A stretch of 64,000 nt of DNA from Halomonas sp. CH40 (lineage in GTDB: Bacteria; Pseudomonadota; Gammaproteobacteria; Pseudomonadales; Halomonadaceae): positions 3,603,965 to 3,667,964 of the forward strand of contig CP112982.1 in NCBI GenBank assembly GCA_041875495.1, written 5' to 3'. The notes beneath the pieces were generated by a model. It was not told the origin of the DNA. It did no database searches and saw only the letters and a program-made list of their open reading frames with translations. Numbering within the stretch: position 1 is the stretch's first letter; each line of letters begins with the position of its first letter. Positions 1 through 8,471 of the stretch are shown here, in pieces. The position numbers were made by a program, and so were the translations under genes.

Positions 1-217
1 GTCCATTCATCAAACGCTGCTGTCGCTCGCCGTAACCTTCAATGCGGTTTGATGTAGCAAGCCCACTATACTGACCGGCCTGAACCAGACGGATCACCCA
101 ACCTTTTAAGCGCGGAAAAGGGGCCAAAAGGCGCTGACCCAATCGCCTGAACGGCGGGTAACCCATCAGCGTTTTTACAATAGGGCGCAGTCGTTGTTTG
201 ATGATAGCCTTGATCAC
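1..217 (-). CDS. Partial protein of unknown function (N-terminal 72 residues; 3' end outside window)
   Basis: An open frame reads leftwards from a GTG at 217 to the window edge without a stop. An AAGGAG at 224-229 lies 6 nt before the GTG; the ATG at 221-219 is in another frame that soon stops. The visible N-terminus is basic and starts VIKAIIKQRLRPIVK. No signal peptide or known motif is seen. It begins 39 bp after the stop of the GT4 glycosyltransferase gene on the same strand, so the two are probably co-transcribed and it may belong to a polysaccharide cluster continuing to the left. Assigning it as a glycosyltransferase would be a guess. Confidence 0.55.
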   Translation of the reverse strand, partial: MIKAIIKQRLRPIVKTLMGYPPFRRLGQRLLAPFPRLKGWVIRLVQAGQYSGLATSNRIEGYGERQQRLMNG

Positions 218-256
218 ACATCACTCCTTGTTAATTTAAGGTAGCCTCAGAGGCGC

Positions 257-1456
257 TCAATTCATATGAGTATTCGGAACCTGATCAGGTGGTGCCAGTC
301 GCTCCCCGAGCTTTTTATTGACCAGTGCACATAATCGCTGAGAAAAAAGGATTTCACTGAACTTCTCGGCATGCAAGCGGCATGAGGAGGGTGAAAAGGT
401 GTACGCTTCAAAGTCTTCAACTGCTTGATGCAGGCTCGCCACTGTCTGTTCAGAAAAATGGATACCCGTGGCATTCTCCTTGTGCTCCAGACCCTTGACG
501 GTTTCCAGCGCACCGCCGTGGCCGTAAGCAATCACCGGTGTGCCACAGGCCTGGGCTTCCAGCGGTACAATGCCAAAGTCTTCATCCGCTGCAAACACAA
601 AGGCTTTGGCACGCTGCATCAGGCGGTGCAGGTTTTCTCCCTGCAGATAGCCGAGCAGTTCAATATGCTCGTGGCCTTCTGCCAATTGCGCCAGACGTTT
701 GAAGTCAGGGCCATCTCCTACCACCTTGAGCGGGCGCTTGTGAGGGTCCTGCACAAAGGCTTGCACAATCAGATCCATACGCTTGTAGGGCACAAGCCGG
801 GATGCCGCTAGATAGTAAGGTTCTCGCTCTCCGGTATACAAAGCAAAGCTGTCAGTATCCACCGGTGGATAGAGCACGTCTGATTCACGCCGGTAGTATT
901 TGGCAATACGCTGGGCAACATTGTGGGAATTCGCCAGAAAGGCATCGACCTGGGTGGCCGTAAAGTAATCCCATTGGCGCAGGCGCTTGAGGGTTTTGCG
1001 CACATAAGCATCCATCCCTGGCAAGCGAAAACCGGCATCGTCCAAATACGCCTCTTTCATATCCCAGGCGTAACGCATCGGGGTATGGCAGTAACAGATG
1101 TGTACCTGACCGGGGTGCGTCATCACACCTTTGGCCACCGCATGGTTGGAGGAAATCACCAGATCAAAACCACGCAGGTCGAATTGCTCTATGGCATAAG
1201 GCATTAAGGGCAGACAATGGCGATAGATACGCTTTATGCAAGGCAATCGCTGCAAGCCGCTGGTATGCACAGGATGCTGGTTTAGCCAGGGCAGCTCGCC
1301 ATCAGTGAGGGTGTGCACCAGGGTGAAGATTTCCGCCTGAGGAAAGGCATCTACAAGCCCTTTGAGCACTTTTTCAGCACCGCCGTTCACCACCAGCCAG
1401 TCATGCACAATGGCGACACGCAGGTGCTTAAGATGCGTTTGAGGAGCTGCTTGCAT
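257..1456 (-). CDS. Glycosyltransferase family 4 (GT-B fold) protein
   Basis: A 399-residue cytoplasmic glycosyltransferase of the GT4/GT1 superfamily, which transfers a sugar from a nucleotide donor during polysaccharide assembly. The N-terminal Rossmann half has the glycine loop VVNGGAEKVLKG (around residues 23-34) typical of the family. The C-terminal half holds a donor-binding E-x7-E type motif, EDFGIVPLEAQACGTPVIA, around residues 290-310. The stretch CYCHTPMRYAWDM is typical of the WbaZ-like mannosyl/rhamnosyltransferase branch; the actual sugar cannot be told from sequence. It lies downstream of, and on the same strand as, the DUF4214 phosphoesterase, but a terminator separates them. 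Nearby manC would supply GDP-mannose, a plausible donor by inference only. The ATG at 1456 has only a weak upstream Shine-Dalgarno sequence. Confidence 0.85.
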   Translation of the reverse strand: MQAAPQTHLKHLRVAIVHDWLVVNGGAEKVLKGLVDAFPQAEIFTLVHTLTDGELPWLNQHPVHTSGLQRLPCIKRIYRHCLPLMPYAIEQFDLRGFDLVISSNHAVAKGVMTHPGQVHICYCHTPMRYAWDMKEAYLDDAGFRLPGMDAYVRKTLKRLRQWDYFTATQVDAFLANSHNVAQRIAKYYRRESDVLYPPVDTDSFALYTGEREPYYLAASRLVPYKRMDLIVQAFVQDPHKRPLKVVGDGPDFKRLAQLAEGHEHIELLGYLQGENLHRLMQRAKAFVFAADEDFGIVPLEAQACGTPVIAYGHGGALETVKGLEHKENATGIHFSEQTVASLHQAVEDFEAYTFSPSSCRLHAEKFSEILFSQRLCALVNKKLGERLAPPDQVPNTHMN

Positions 1457-1549
1457 GATGAACTGGTTTCCATGTCGAGCGGTGTAAAGCGCTATAGCTT
1501 AAAGCAAGCATGGCGCTGGCTCCAGCCAGCACAGCAGACACCTAGCGAC

Positions 1550-1580
1550 AAAAAACCCGAGCATGTTGCCATACTCGGGT
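1550..1580 (-). terminator. Rho-independent terminator downstream of the phosphoesterase gene
   Basis: A hairpin with arms ACCCGAG and CTCGGGT (1555-1580) is followed on the minus strand by a run of T (complement of the A run at 1550-1555). It lies 35 bp after the stop of the 5'-nucleotidase-like gene and before the GT4 gene, so it should end the phosphoesterase transcript. Confidence 0.8.
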
Positions 1581-1615
1581 CAGATTTTGATCACCCAAGG
1601 GTGTTAAAATCTATA

Positions 1616-3955
1616 TTACATCAGTGCCAGACTTTCCTCGGACTCAGTGAATCCAATCAGCACAGCGCCCTGGCTGTCGCCGCTTGCCAGCTGCTCTACC
1701 CAATAGGCCTTGCCCTCCACGTCGGCGCTACGCTCCAGCACATTGACATACATTAGGTCGATAAAGGCACTATCATCCAGGCCACCGTTAGTGGCCTGAA
1801 ACTCTTCCGAACCAATAAAATATTCACCAATTTCGTTTAGGGTCAGCTCTTCCACTTTATCCAGCCAATAGTTAAGACCTTCACTATCGGCTATACGATC
1901 AAGCGCACCGTCATACAAGCGTAATAAAGGGTCAACGCCTTCATTCAACACCTTGTCATCACGGACATCAAGGTTCTGAATACGGGTATCTTCACTGGCC
2001 GGTGTTTCTGTTTCGGAGTAAGCAACTTCACTGAACATAGCCGCCATATACTCGGCCAGCGCATCCTGCTCAGTACCTGCTTGGGCAAAGTTGAACTGCC
2101 CTTCTTTGAGATCGCTTTCTACCAGGTCAGTACGCTCAAGAATGGACGTTTCGTCCAGAGGGTAGCCATCGCCACCGTTGGCCAGGAAACCCAGGGTAAC
2201 CACCTTGATGGCTTCATCAGCGTTACCTATCAACTCGCCTCCAGCCACGAGGATGTCCTGCGTCGCACCGGCATCATCAACAATAGCGGCACTCTGGATT
2301 CTTTCACCTGCAGGCTGATCCCAGTCAAAGCTGTACTGAATCCCGCTGACCTGAGCAAACTGCCCTGGGGTTACATCCGGTGCCGATGCCGCAACCGCAT
2401 GCTCCAGCAGCTCAACTAGCTTGGCGCGGGTTAGCGTCAGAATGGTCAGGTCATTATTGAAACGCAACGTTGATGCAGCATCCAACTGGGATACACCGCC
2501 TTCTGGCTTGCCGATGGCCTCATTACCTGCTGGCGCTTCAAAACGTGGCTCGCCATCGCTACCTTCTACCACCACCTGACCAACAGGCTCGCGGATACCG
2601 CCGCCATTTTTGAACGACACCATGACATCAGCATCTTGCTGACGGGCATACCAAAGGTTGGCATCGGCGGTCAGGTTACCCAGGTTGGTCTCTTCGGTGC
2701 GTACGGCTTCGCGTTCGCCCACCAGATACACATCGCTAAGGCCCAGGATATTGCCATCCTGCTCAGCGACGAATCCAGCGACAGAATCTACCAGGGTATC
2801 AGCGATAGCGCCCTTGGTACCTTCTGCAAAAGCGGCATCCTTACTGCCCCACAGTGCTTCAACCTGATCATCCGTCGATGCGTAAACGCCAGAGGTGTCC
2901 TCGTCCAGGGAGTCCACAAGCAGACGACCATTTTCATCAAACTCAACGACAAGCTGGCCCACGTAGCGCCAGCCCGCATCAGTGTTGATAATGGCTACAT
3001 CATTACCAGCAGCGTCCTGGGTAATGATCGGATATGTATCGTATGGCTCGGGTGCGGCAGGGAACAGGCCACGCTCAGCGTCTTCAGCGTCTGCCAACAG
3101 AGTGTTAGAGCCACCGGCCATCACTATATCGACACCCTCCAATAGAGTTGCCAGCTCTTCTTCAAACTGGATCTGCTGAAGGTGAGACGCCAAGACAATT
3201 TTGTTGACACCCTGGTTTTCAAGATCATCAATAATCGGCTGAACCAGCTCCGCTAGCGCCTGCATATCGTTGCTGCCGCCGGCCAATACCTGGGTCTCGC
3301 CAGGGGATGAAATGCTTTCCAGAATCTGCGTGGTCAGGCCAATCACCCCCACTTTTTCATCGCCTACCTGCTGAATCATGGCAGGCGCAATCTTGGGCGG
3401 TGTTGCACCTGCCAACAATTCATCGGCGGTGGCCTGGAAGGCATCGGCTTCTAATACTTGATCAGTGGCCAACCCAGCCAGATTTTCATCCGCTGAGAAA
3501 TCCAGGTTAGCAGAAAGATAAGGAAAGCTGGCCCCCAACCACTGGATTTCTTCCAGGGTCGGGTTTTCTCCCAGCATCGGCGCAAGCATATCGGCAATCA
3601 GCTCCGTGCCCTGGTCAAACTCATGATTACCAAAGGTGACCGCGTCAATACCTATCAGATCTGCCAGCAGGGTTTCAATCCGCCCGGATTCAGCACTGAT
3701 ACCGGAAAGCGAGCCTTCCGGCAGGTCATAAATCAGTTCAGCCGCCTGCTGCAGCGCGGGTTGAATACTGTCATCTCCCGCCGCGGCAAGGTAAGGCCCC
3801 GGCAGGATCAGATCCCCGGAACTCACAAACAGCGTATTGGCATACTGATCTTCAAGATAGTCGACAATTGACACGAAATTCGGCGCATTCAGAAGATCGC
3901 CACCGCCGCCTTCCATATCCGCCGCATGCAATAACTGAAGTTTGAAATTACTCAT
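1616..3955 (-). CDS. 5'-nucleotidase/metallophosphoesterase family protein with C-terminal DUF4214, probably secreted
   Basis: A 779-residue protein. Residues 1-300 form a calcineurin-like metallophosphoesterase domain: HAADMEGG (10-17), SGD (46-48), GNHEFD (109-114) and a later ASHLQQ histidine. The middle, about 390-640, matches the 5'-nucleotidase C-terminal substrate domain. The last ~100 residues (ending ...GFTESEESLALM) are a DUF4214 module, common in proteins exported by type I systems. There is no Sec signal peptide. Two metal motifs depart from UshA: DxE replaces DxH in the first motif and GGSN replaces GGHxH. These changes occur across a known subfamily (recalled, not checked), so activity need not be lost. 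A complete type I secretion operon lies 3 kb upstream on the same strand and is the natural exporter (inference). Expected role: periplasmic or extracellular release of phosphate from nucleotides or other phosphoesters. Confidence 0.85.
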   Translation of the reverse strand: MSNFKLQLLHAADMEGGGGDLLNAPNFVSIVDYLEDQYANTLFVSSGDLILPGPYLAAAGDDSIQPALQQAAELIYDLPEGSLSGISAESGRIETLLADLIGIDAVTFGNHEFDQGTELIADMLAPMLGENPTLEEIQWLGASFPYLSANLDFSADENLAGLATDQVLEADAFQATADELLAGATPPKIAPAMIQQVGDEKVGVIGLTTQILESISSPGETQVLAGGSNDMQALAELVQPIIDDLENQGVNKIVLASHLQQIQFEEELATLLEGVDIVMAGGSNTLLADAEDAERGLFPAAPEPYDTYPIITQDAAGNDVAIINTDAGWRYVGQLVVEFDENGRLLVDSLDEDTSGVYASTDDQVEALWGSKDAAFAEGTKGAIADTLVDSVAGFVAEQDGNILGLSDVYLVGEREAVRTEETNLGNLTADANLWYARQQDADVMVSFKNGGGIREPVGQVVVEGSDGEPRFEAPAGNEAIGKPEGGVSQLDAASTLRFNNDLTILTLTRAKLVELLEHAVAASAPDVTPGQFAQVSGIQYSFDWDQPAGERIQSAAIVDDAGATQDILVAGGELIGNADEAIKVVTLGFLANGGDGYPLDETSILERTDLVESDLKEGQFNFAQAGTEQDALAEYMAAMFSEVAYSETETPASEDTRIQNLDVRDDKVLNEGVDPLLRLYDGALDRIADSEGLNYWLDKVEELTLNEIGEYFIGSEEFQATNGGLDDSAFIDLMYVNVLERSADVEGKAYWVEQLASGDSQGAVLIGFTESEESLALM

Positions 3956-4167
3956 CGAAAATTACCTGATTTGATGGAATCGGTTCCTTAGGGAAATCCG
4001 AGGATAGCCAACAAAGCGTGACAAAGCGGTGACATTCAAAAGACAACCTGAAGAAGGCAGGGATAACTCCTCAACATCCACAAGATCGCGTATGATTCAG
4101 TTAATTAACGTCAAATAACAACGAAAACGTAAATAAAAGATACCGACAACCAGCTTTAGAGGGCAGC

Positions 4168-5601
4168 ATGATCATACCGGTAATCCTATCCGGTGGTTCG
4201 GGTTCACGCTTGTGGCCTGTATCACGTGAAGAATATCCCAAGCAGTTTCTTAATCTGCACCGGGACGATCAAAGCCTGCTTCAAGAGGCCGCTTTACGGG
4301 TCAGGCTGCTCGACAATGCCCAGCCACCTTTAGTGGTCTGTAATGAAACCCACCGTTTTCTGGTCGCCGAGCAGCTGCACCAGATCGGTATTGATAACGC
4401 CCAGATTATTCTTGAACCCTGTGCCCGCAACACCGCGCCGGCGATTGCGCTGGCAGCCGCGGCCGCATTGCTGGCCGATACTGAGGCAGAAATACTGGTC
4501 ATGCCAGCGGACCATGTCATCAAGGATGAAGACGCTTTTATTCAGGCAGTTGAAAAGGGCCGTTCCCTGGCAGCACAGGGGCAACTGGTGACCTTTGGTA
4601 TTACCCCACAGCGGGCTCACACCGGCTACGGTTACATCCAGCGCGGTGATGCCAAAGGCCAAGGGTTTGAGGTCGCCGCCTTTGTTGAGAAGCCCAACGC
4701 CACTCGAGCGGCCGAGTACCTGGCCAGCGGGAAATATCTGTGGAACAGCGGTATCTTCTTATTCAAGGCCCGTGATTATCTGAACGCCCTGCGCCAGCAT
4801 GCGCCTGAGATGCTTGACGCGACGGAACGTGCCTTTGCCTCGCGCAGCGAAGATATGGATTTTACCCGCGTCGATAAAACGGCCTTTGCCACCAGCCCAA
4901 GTGATTCCATCGATTACGCCATCATGGAAAAAGTACGCAATGTGGTTGTAGTTCCCATGAACCCGGGATGGAGCGATATCGGAGCCTGGGATGCTCTGCA
5001 TGAGCTGAAGGCAACGTCTGATGACCAAAACACCACCCATGGCGATGTGATGTTGCACAACACCCATGGCAGCCTGATTCATAGCGAATCACGCCTGGTC
5101 ACCGCCGTCGGCGTTGAAAACCTGATTATTGTTGAGACTGCAGATGCGGTACTGGTGGCTGATCGACATCAGGCGCAGGACACCAAGAAGATTGTCGAGG
5201 CCCTGAAAGCAGCCGGACGCACGGAATCGAAGAATCATCAGCAGGTATATCGCCCCTGGGGCTACTACCGCACCCTGGCGCTGACTGATAGCTTTCAGGT
5301 CAAGGAAATTGTCGTCAAGCCAGGCGCCAAGCTGTCTCTGCAGATGCATCATCACCGCGCTGAACATTGGGTGGTGGTAGAAGGTACCGCCCAGGTGATC
5401 CAGGGCAAGGGCCATGGCGACATCGAGTCGCTGCGCAGTTTCCTGCTTTCAGAGGATGAATCGACTTATATTCCCCTCGGCACGGTGCATCGGCTGGAAA
5501 ATCCCGGCGTTATCCCCCTCAAACTGATCGAGGTGCAGACAGGGTCATACCTGGGTGAAGACGATATTGTGCGTTACAGCGACGATTATGGCCGCGAATA
5601 A
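4168..5601 (+). CDS. manC: Mannose-1-phosphate guanylyltransferase / mannose-6-phosphate isomerase
   Basis: A bifunctional 477-residue enzyme (AlgA/ManC/CpsB type) that isomerises fructose-6-phosphate and mannose-6-phosphate and makes GDP-mannose from mannose-1-phosphate and GTP. The nucleotidyltransferase signature GGSGSRLWPVSR is at residues 9-20, followed by EEYPKQF. FVEKP and WNSGIFLF lie in the sugar-binding part. The type II isomerase cupin occupies about 360-470 and includes QMHHHRAEHWVVVEG. The start ATG has AGAGGG 4 nt upstream. It stands alone on the plus strand and converges on the priming glycosyltransferase gene with an 8-bp gap. The product would feed exopolysaccharide synthesis together with the neighbouring transferases. 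Confidence 0.95.
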   Translation: MIIPVILSGGSGSRLWPVSREEYPKQFLNLHRDDQSLLQEAALRVRLLDNAQPPLVVCNETHRFLVAEQLHQIGIDNAQIILEPCARNTAPAIALAAAAALLADTEAEILVMPADHVIKDEDAFIQAVEKGRSLAAQGQLVTFGITPQRAHTGYGYIQRGDAKGQGFEVAAFVEKPNATRAAEYLASGKYLWNSGIFLFKARDYLNALRQHAPEMLDATERAFASRSEDMDFTRVDKTAFATSPSDSIDYAIMEKVRNVVVVPMNPGWSDIGAWDALHELKATSDDQNTTHGDVMLHNTHGSLIHSESRLVTAVGVENLIIVETADAVLVADRHQAQDTKKIVEALKAAGRTESKNHQQVYRPWGYYRTLALTDSFQVKEIVVKPGAKLSLQMHHHRAEHWVVVEGTAQVIQGKGHGDIESLRSFLLSEDESTYIPLGTVHRLENPGVIPLKLIEVQTGSYLGEDDIVRYSDDYGRE

Positions 5602-5609
5602 GCGCTGCT

Positions 5610-6989
5610 TCAGGGCTGGTAATTAACAAAACCTCGAGTCAGCGTCATGGCCAGAATCTTGAGGTCAAAACTGAGCGACCAGTTCTCGATATAATACAAA
5701 TCGTACTCAACACGTTTCTGCATCAGGGCTACATCGTCAGCAATCCCACGTAGCCCGTTCACTTGCGCCCACCCGGTCATGCCCGGCTTGACCCGGTGGC
5801 GCTGCATGTAGATATCAATATGATCTTTATAGTGATCATTATGATCCATGGCATGGGGGCGCGGCCCTACCAGAGACATACGCCCCTGCAATACGTTATA
5901 AAGCTGCGGTAATTCATCCAGGCTGGTGCGGCGCAAAAAGGCTCCCAGGGGCGTCACTCGCGGATCATTATAAGTGGCTTGTTGGGTATGCCTACTCTTA
6001 TGCAGGGTCATGGTACGAAATTTGTAGATCTTGAAACGTTTGCCATCCAGGCCGTGGCGTTTCTGTTTGAACAGTACAGGCCCCCCCATCTTCCAGCGCA
6101 CCGCCAAGGCAATCACCAGCATGACCGGCGTAAAAAAAACAAATAACACGAGGCCAAGCACACGGTCTTCCAGTACCTTAAGTACACGCGTTGGCCCGGT
6201 GAGCGGTGTATAGTTGAGTTCCAGCGAATAAAGCCCGGCCAACTGGGTAATACGGTGATTGAGCAGGCGAATATCCGGCTGCTCAGGGAAATAACGCACC
6301 GTGACCGGCACACCTGCCAGCAGTGCCATCAACTGGCGCACGCGTACGCCGTCTGCCAATGGATAACCCAGCCAGACCTCGTCAAAATCACGCTGAAAAA
6401 TGCTCGCCTGAGCCAGCTGGCGAATTTCAACAAGAAAAGTTTTTTTTGAGCTGTCACTGTCTATATAGCGCTTGGCAACAATATACCCCGCGTGGGGCGT
6501 GTCGATCACCTGGCGCTCAAGTAATGACAGGTTGTCTGCATGGCCGATCAGCAAGACCCGTTTCTGATTGCGCCCGGCGGCACGCATATGGCGCAGGTAA
6601 AGATAAAGGCTGACACGCGTGACCATACCTATCAGTAACACCGCCAGGGCGGCAGTGCCCATCCATATTCTGGAGTAAAGATGTACGCTTTGCAGTGCAG
6701 TCAGCAGCAGGCTTAACAGGGTAATGGTAATCGCCCAGGTCAGAGTATAGACACCCAGCATGGTATAAAGACTGCGCCCTCGCCAGGGCTGATAGAGGCT
6801 TAATAACTCGCCAACCGCCGGGAACAGCAGACTGCCAATCAGAACAAGGAACAGGTAATCACTGCTGCCATCCGCCTGGGGCATTAACCACATGACAACA
6901 CAGGCAGTAACCAACACAACGGTAGCATCCATGATATGCATGGCACGGCGTAGCCAATCACTATGTTGTGAATTTTTAGCAGCCACCAT
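5610..6989 (-). CDS. Undecaprenyl-phosphate sugar phosphotransferase (exopolysaccharide priming enzyme, WcaJ/polyprenyl glycosylphosphotransferase family)
   Basis: A 459-residue inner-membrane enzyme that starts exopolysaccharide repeat units by moving a hexose-1-phosphate (often glucose) from UDP-sugar to undecaprenyl phosphate. About four membrane segments lie in residues 15-135, followed by a cytoplasmic CoA-binding-3-like domain, a further hydrophobic segment near 270-290 (VLGLVLFVFFTPVMLVIAL), and the C-terminal bacterial sugar transferase domain with KFRTM, DELPQL and SLVGPRPHA. It is the last gene of the type I secretion operon: the TolC stop is 6 bp upstream. This coupling suggests joint expression of secreted proteins and matrix polysaccharide. 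The sugar is not certain; WcaJ-type glucose or galactose is the usual choice. Confidence 0.9.
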   Translation of the reverse strand: MVAAKNSQHSDWLRRAMHIMDATVVLVTACVVMWLMPQADGSSDYLFLVLIGSLLFPAVGELLSLYQPWRGRSLYTMLGVYTLTWAITITLLSLLLTALQSVHLYSRIWMGTAALAVLLIGMVTRVSLYLYLRHMRAAGRNQKRVLLIGHADNLSLLERQVIDTPHAGYIVAKRYIDSDSSKKTFLVEIRQLAQASIFQRDFDEVWLGYPLADGVRVRQLMALLAGVPVTVRYFPEQPDIRLLNHRITQLAGLYSLELNYTPLTGPTRVLKVLEDRVLGLVLFVFFTPVMLVIALAVRWKMGGPVLFKQKRHGLDGKRFKIYKFRTMTLHKSRHTQQATYNDPRVTPLGAFLRRTSLDELPQLYNVLQGRMSLVGPRPHAMDHNDHYKDHIDIYMQRHRVKPGMTGWAQVNGLRGIADDVALMQKRVEYDLYYIENWSLSFDLKILAMTLTRGFVNYQP

Positions 6990-6995
6990 GGCAGT

Positions 6996-8471
6996 TTATT
7001 CCGTGGTTGGATGCACGTCGTCAGTAGTGATATTGGCCGTCATGGAAATCAGCAGGTCCATGCCTTCAACCAGATCTTCGCCATCAAGCTCACCGGTTGC
7101 CGAATAAAGCTTCAAACGGTCAAGGGCATAGTTGCCCAGGGTGTCGACAAACTTGATACGTTGATCGAAAAGGCTGGCGCGGGCATCAAGCACATCAACC
7201 AGATCTCTCAAGCCGAGCTGTTCACCACGCTCGGCCGCATTAAGAAAAAGCTCACTGGACTCAATTGCTTGTTGCAACGCTTCCAGGCGACGTACGCCAC
7301 CATTCAGTGCCCGTAAGCGAGTACGTACTTCCTGAGTAGCCAGATTATGCTCATGCTCGACAGCTGCTCTACCAGCCTCGATACGCTTCTCACCCTGACG
7401 TACGCGGGCGCTGGTATAGCCGCCGCTAAATAACGGCACACTGACTTCCACATTAGCGGTGTAGTCTTCACTGGTACGCAACTCGTCATCGCTTTCGCGA
7501 TCACTGTAGCTCAGGCTGAGATTGACTTCTGGGTAGTGTCCGGCACGTCGCGTATTGGTATCTGCCTCACTGACTTTCTGTTCTCTGGTCGCCAGCTGTA
7601 CCGAAAGGTTCTGGTGTATCTTTTCCACCCAATCGTTTTCAGTACCCCAGTCGCGCACCAGAGACACAACTGTCAGGTCGCCGACTGCCAATCCGCGCAT
7701 TGCCGGGCGTATGCCGGTCAGGCGCTGCAACTCACTCAGGGCATTATCCAATTCATTTTCTGCCTGTACGGCGTCGGCAATCGCCTGATCAAGCCGCGAT
7801 TGGGCTTCAAGCAGGTCCACACGATTGCCAATGCCCAGATCAAAGGCGCGACTGGCCTGACGTAGCTGTAATTCCAACGAAGCCTGCTGCGACTCCAACA
7901 AACCCAACCGCTGGGAAGAAAGATACGCCTGCACATAAGCTTCGCTTACGCTCAGAGCCAGATCGCGTTCCACGACAGCAAGCTGCAGTTCGGCAGCACT
8001 GATCTGAGCATCGGCAACGTCCAGACCACGCCAGCGTTCAAGGCTGAATAGCGGCTGCTGCAACTGTAGACGCCAGTAGTGCTCATCAAATTCACCCGGG
8101 CGTGTGGCTGGCTGATCCAGGCCAAACCCATCAGGGTCTGTCTGCACGTTGGTGGAATCCTGCCATAAATAGCCGCCACTGGCGCTGATTTGCGGCAACA
8201 GCTGAGAGCGCGCCATCGGGCGCTCTTCCCGGGTGGCTTCCAACTCATAGCGCTGACGCGACAATTCAGCATCGTTATCGCGCGCGCGAGAAAATAGTGC
8301 CAATAACGATGGCAAGCCGCGCTGCTCTGCCAATGGGGTTTCATCCAGTGCTGATAGTTCATCAAGCGCCTTGTCACTGGCAGGGAATGATCCCGCATCC
8401 TGAGCGTGAAGCGGCGAAGTCATTGCCACAGCGAACGCCAAAGGCGTTAGCGTCATCCATAAACGCTTCAT
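6996..8471 (-). CDS. TolC-family outer-membrane channel of a type I secretion system
   Basis: A 491-residue outer-membrane efflux protein. A signal peptide is visible (MKRLWMTLTPLAFAVAMTSPLHAQ). Two repeated OEP halves follow, rich in long amphipathic helices with many Q, E and A and typical tunnel segments such as ERDLALSVSEAYVQAYLSSQRL. I chose the ATG at 8471, which overlaps the TGA of the adaptor gene as TGATG and has GGGAGG just upstream; a TTG one codon earlier is less likely. It is the third gene of the operon after the ABC exporter and the adaptor, and would form the outer-membrane exit duct. Confidence 0.92.
   Translation of the reverse strand: MKRLWMTLTPLAFAVAMTSPLHAQDAGSFPASDKALDELSALDETPLAEQRGLPSLLALFSRARDNDAELSRQRYELEATREERPMARSQLLPQISASGGYLWQDSTNVQTDPDGFGLDQPATRPGEFDEHYWRLQLQQPLFSLERWRGLDVADAQISAAELQLAVVERDLALSVSEAYVQAYLSSQRLGLLESQQASLELQLRQASRAFDLGIGNRVDLLEAQSRLDQAIADAVQAENELDNALSELQRLTGIRPAMRGLAVGDLTVVSLVRDWGTENDWVEKIHQNLSVQLATREQKVSEADTNTRRAGHYPEVNLSLSYSDRESDDELRTSEDYTANVEVSVPLFSGGYTSARVRQGEKRIEAGRAAVEHEHNLATQEVRTRLRALNGGVRRLEALQQAIESSELFLNAAERGEQLGLRDLVDVLDARASLFDQRIKFVDTLGNYALDRLKLYSATGELDGEDLVEGMDLLISMTANITTDDVHPTTE

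Noticed and set aside
4218..4233. parS-like TGTATCACGTGAAGAA in manC
   Set aside because: Only 13 of 16 matches, far from oriC, and it encodes the conserved ManC residues PVSREE.
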